From Rubrivivax sp. (GTDB lineage: Bacteria > Pseudomonadota > Gammaproteobacteria > Burkholderiales > Burkholderiaceae_C): DNA of 6,167 nt. The stretch spans positions 1 through 6,167 of the forward strand of contig JADZCL010000370.1 of assembly GCA_020851615.1 (NCBI GenBank), given 5' to 3'. The notes beneath the pieces are model-generated. The model did no database searches and had not been told where the DNA came from. It saw nothing but the letters and a program-made list of their open reading frames with translations. Made by a program: the position numbers and the translations under genes. Of this stretch, positions 4,087-6,167 are shown one piece after another (the first letter of the stretch is position 1; each line of letters begins with the position of its first letter).

Positions 4087-6167
4087 ATGGCCAACATGGG
4101 CAAGTGGCGCATGCTGCCGGCCGCGCTCGTGGTGCTGGGCACGACCCTGTGCGCGCCGCTGGCCGTCTGGGCACAGAACGCGATCCAGTCGATCACCAGC
4201 ACACAGCAGGCCGGCACCGAGGTCGTCCGCATCGAGCTGGCGCAGCCTCTGGCGGCGGTACCCAGCGGCTTTGCGGTCCAGGCGCCGCCGCGCGTGGCCA
4301 TCGACCTGCCGGGGGTGGCGAATGCTCTCGGACGCAACGTGGTCGAGCTCAACCAGGGCAACCTGCGTTCGGTCAGCGTGGCGCAGGCTGGCGAGCGCAC
4401 GCGGCTGGTCCTCAATCTCAAGCAGGCTGCCAACTACCGCGCCCAGCTGCAGGGCAACGCACTGCTCGTCACGCTCGATCAGAGCGCAGCGGCGATTGCC
4501 GCGACGCAGCCGCCGAGTCAGTTCGCCCCGGCGCAGAACGTCGAGGTGCAGGGCCTGCGCGACATCGACTTCCGCCGTGGCAGTGATGGCGCCGGCCGGG
4601 TCGTTGTCAGCCTGGGCAGCAGCCAGGTCGGCGTCGATATCCGCCAGCAGGGCCAGAACCTGGTTGTCGACTTCATGCGCTCGTCGCTGCCCGACAGCCT
4701 GCGCCGCCGACTGGACGTGACCGACTTCGGCACGCCGGTGCACAGCATCTCGACCTTCCAGCAGGGCGACCGTGTGCGCATGGTCGTCGAGCCGCGAGGC
4801 GCCTGGGAGCACAGCGCCTACCAGACCGACAACCAGTTTGTCCTCGAGGTGCGCCCGCTGAAGATCGACCCCAACAAGCTCGTGCAGGGGCCGGGCTACC
4901 AGGGTGAGAAACTGTCCCTGAACTTCCAGAACATCGAGGTGCGGGCGTTGCTGCAGGTGATTGCCGACTTCACCAACTTCAACGTCGTCACCAGCGACAC
5001 CGTGACGGGCAACGTCACGCTCCGCCTGAAGGATGTGCCCTGGGACCAGGCGCTGGACATCATCATGCAGAGCAAGGGCCTGGGCGTGAAGAAGGCAGGC
5101 AACGTCCTGTGGATCGCGCCCAAGGAAGAGCTGGCCAACAAGGAGCAGGTCGAGCTCGAAGCCAAGAAGAAGGTCGCCGAACTCGAGCCGCTGCGCACGC
5201 AGTCCTTCCAGCTGAACTACACCAAGGCCGAGGAAATCGCCAAGGGCCTGACCGGGCAGACGGCCGGCCAGGGGAGTACCACTCAGAACACGCGCATCCT
5301 CTCGCCGCGTGGAAGCGTGCTCTTCGAGGTCAGAACGAACCAGCTCTTCGTCTCCGACATCCCGAGCAAGCTCGAGGAAGTGCAGAGCCTGATCGCCAAG
5401 ATCGACATTCCCGTGCGCCAGGTGCTGATCGAGGCCCGCATCGTGGAGGCCGACGACAGCTTCGGCCGCGCACTGGGCATCAAGCTGGGCAGCACCGACC
5501 TGCGCGGCTTGAACGGCGGCATTCCGGGCTACCGCGTGGCGGGCAGCAACTACATCACCGTTGGCGGCAACTACTCCAACGTCGGCGTGCAGACTGGGCA
5601 GACCCCCAATACCTCGACGAGCTACATCCCGGATTCGCAATTCGTCAACCTTCCGGCGCCGGCGTTGTCGTCGGGTGTCGCGGCGGCCACCCTCGGCCTG
5701 TCGCTCTTCAGTGCGGCGGCCAACCGCTTCCTGAACCTCGAGCTCTCGGCGATGGAGTCCGAGGGCAAGGGCAAGATCGTCTCGAGCCCGCGTGTGGTCA
5801 CGGCGGACCAGCAGAAGGCCAGCATCGAGCAGGGCGAGGAGATCCCCTACCAGGTGGCGACCTCGAGCGGCGCGACCTCGATCCAGTTCAAGAAGGCTGC
5901 GCTGCGCCTGGAAGTGACGCCGCAGATCACGCCTGAGGGCAACGTGATCATGAAGCTTGACGTCAGCAAGGACAGCCGCGGGGCCAACACGCCCAACGCC
6001 GGGCCGGCGATCAACACCAAGAAGGTCGACACCCAGGTGCTGGTCGAGAACGGCGGTACGGTCGTGATCGGCGGCATCTTCACCCAGGACGACCGCGACG
6101 AGATCAACAAGGTGCCGCTGCTGGGCGACATCCCCATCCTCGGCCTCCTGTTCCAGAACAAGTCGCG
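4069..6167 (+). CDS. pilQ: Type IV pilus secretin PilQ (last codons outside window)
   Basis: PilQ forms the outer-membrane secretin ring through which the pilus is extruded and retracted. The frame is open for 699 codons to the window edge. Since Pseudomonas PilQ has about 714 residues, probably only about 10-30 codons are missing. A signal peptide has its likely cleavage site after Ala35 (VWA|QNA). Two AMIN domains, which bind peptidoglycan, span about 36-141 and 159-262. The N0/STN domain follows at about 277-355 (KLSLNFQNIEVRALLQVIAD), then the N1 KH-like domain at about 378-450. The secretin beta-barrel domain starts near VLIEARIVEADD (452-463). The secretin signature VPLLGDIPILGLLF is at 682-695. 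The only cysteine seen is Cys28, inside the signal peptide and without a lipobox. The start overlaps the pilP stop as ATGA; see the paired ribosome binding sites for the alternative at Met10. Confidence 0.97.
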   Translation, partial: MTKMQEMANMGKWRMLPAALVVLGTTLCAPLAVWAQNAIQSITSTQQAGTEVVRIELAQPLAAVPSGFAVQAPPRVAIDLPGVANALGRNVVELNQGNLRSVSVAQAGERTRLVLNLKQAANYRAQLQGNALLVTLDQSAAAIAATQPPSQFAPAQNVEVQGLRDIDFRRGSDGAGRVVVSLGSSQVGVDIRQQGQNLVVDFMRSSLPDSLRRRLDVTDFGTPVHSISTFQQGDRVRMVVEPRGAWEHSAYQTDNQFVLEVRPLKIDPNKLVQGPGYQGEKLSLNFQNIEVRALLQVIADFTNFNVVTSDTVTGNVTLRLKDVPWDQALDIIMQSKGLGVKKAGNVLWIAPKEELANKEQVELEAKKKVAELEPLRTQSFQLNYTKAEEIAKGLTGQTAGQGSTTQNTRILSPRGSVLFEVRTNQLFVSDIPSKLEEVQSLIAKIDIPVRQVLIEARIVEADDSFGRALGIKLGSTDLRGLNGGIPGYRVAGSNYITVGGNYSNVGVQTGQTPNTSTSYIPDSQFVNLPAPALSSGVAAATLGLSLFSAAANRFLNLELSAMESEGKGKIVSSPRVVTADQQKASIEQGEEIPYQVATSSGATSIQFKKAALRLEVTPQITPEGNVIMKLDVSKDSRGANTPNAGPAINTKKVDTQVLVENGGTVVIGGIFTQDDRDEINKVPLLGDIPILGLLFQNKS

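Noticed and set aside
4141..4155. Cys28 of PilQ as a lipidation site
   Set aside because: The residues before it (Thr-Thr-Leu) do not form a lipobox, and a normal signal peptidase I site follows at Ala35.
2625..4174. Antisense open frames opposite pilN-pilO (2625-3323) and opposite pilO-pilP (3455-4174)
   Set aside because: Both are mirror images of well-supported pil genes, with biased composition and no family features.
3952..5640. A long open frame on the minus strand, 562 codons, opposite pilP and pilQ
   Set aside because: It lies antisense to clearly identified secretin coding sequence. Its product is a low-diversity string rich in Ala, Leu, Arg, His and Val with no recognisable domain. 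Long antisense frames are expected opposite GC-rich codons in this kind of genome.
1115..6167. Possibility that the operon is a type II secretion or MSHA-type system
   Set aside because: Two AMIN domains in the secretin, the INLLP motif of PilN, the separate PilP lipoprotein and the exact M-N-O-P-Q order are those of the type IVa pilus locus.

Overview
The window is high-G+C proteobacterial DNA. It holds a divergent pair of transcription units that is a well-known chromosomal arrangement: the gene for penicillin-binding protein 1A on the minus strand (its first 277 codons), and the type IV pilus alignment-complex operon pilMNOPQ on the plus strand (pilM, pilN, pilO and pilP complete; pilQ lacking only its last codons). 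The gene order, GC-heavy third codon positions and protein style (PilM opening SFLDR, PilN opening MILINLLP, PilO with a PGQWPWLPK stretch before its membrane helix) suggest a betaproteobacterium, most likely of the order Burkholderiales. This placement is by recognition, not by a database search.

Layout. Positions 1-832 (minus): N-terminal part of PBP1A with its membrane anchor and most of the glycosyltransferase domain. Positions 833-1114: a 282-base divergent intergenic region with a consensus-like -10 box for PBP1A, a candidate extended -10 promoter for pilM, and two overlapping inverted repeats just upstream of and overlapping that promoter. Positions 1115-6167 (plus): pilM, pilN, pilO, pilP, pilQ. 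Three of the four junctions overlap by 4 bases (GTGA or ATGA) and the fourth (pilN-pilO) leaves 8 bases, so the five genes are almost certainly one translationally coupled operon.

How the genes work together. In characterised type IV pilus systems, cytoplasmic actin-like PilM binds the INLLP motif at the N-terminus of PilN. PilN and PilO are single-pass inner-membrane proteins that dimerise through periplasmic coiled coils and ferredoxin-like domains. The lipoprotein PilP bridges PilNO to the N0 domain of PilQ, and PilQ multimerises into the outer-membrane secretin through which the pilus is extruded. PBP1A synthesises the peptidoglycan that the complex must cross. Neither pilus motor ATPases nor pilin genes lie in this window.

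The coding sequence looks intact throughout: I saw no frameshift, insertion sequence, tRNA, rRNA, CRISPR array or sign of recent transfer. I do not see a previously undescribed system here. The points worth a second look are modest: the inverted repeats and promoter architecture between mrcA and pilM, the two ribosome-binding-site/start pairs at pilQ, the sorting signal of PilP and the weak ribosome binding site of pilO.
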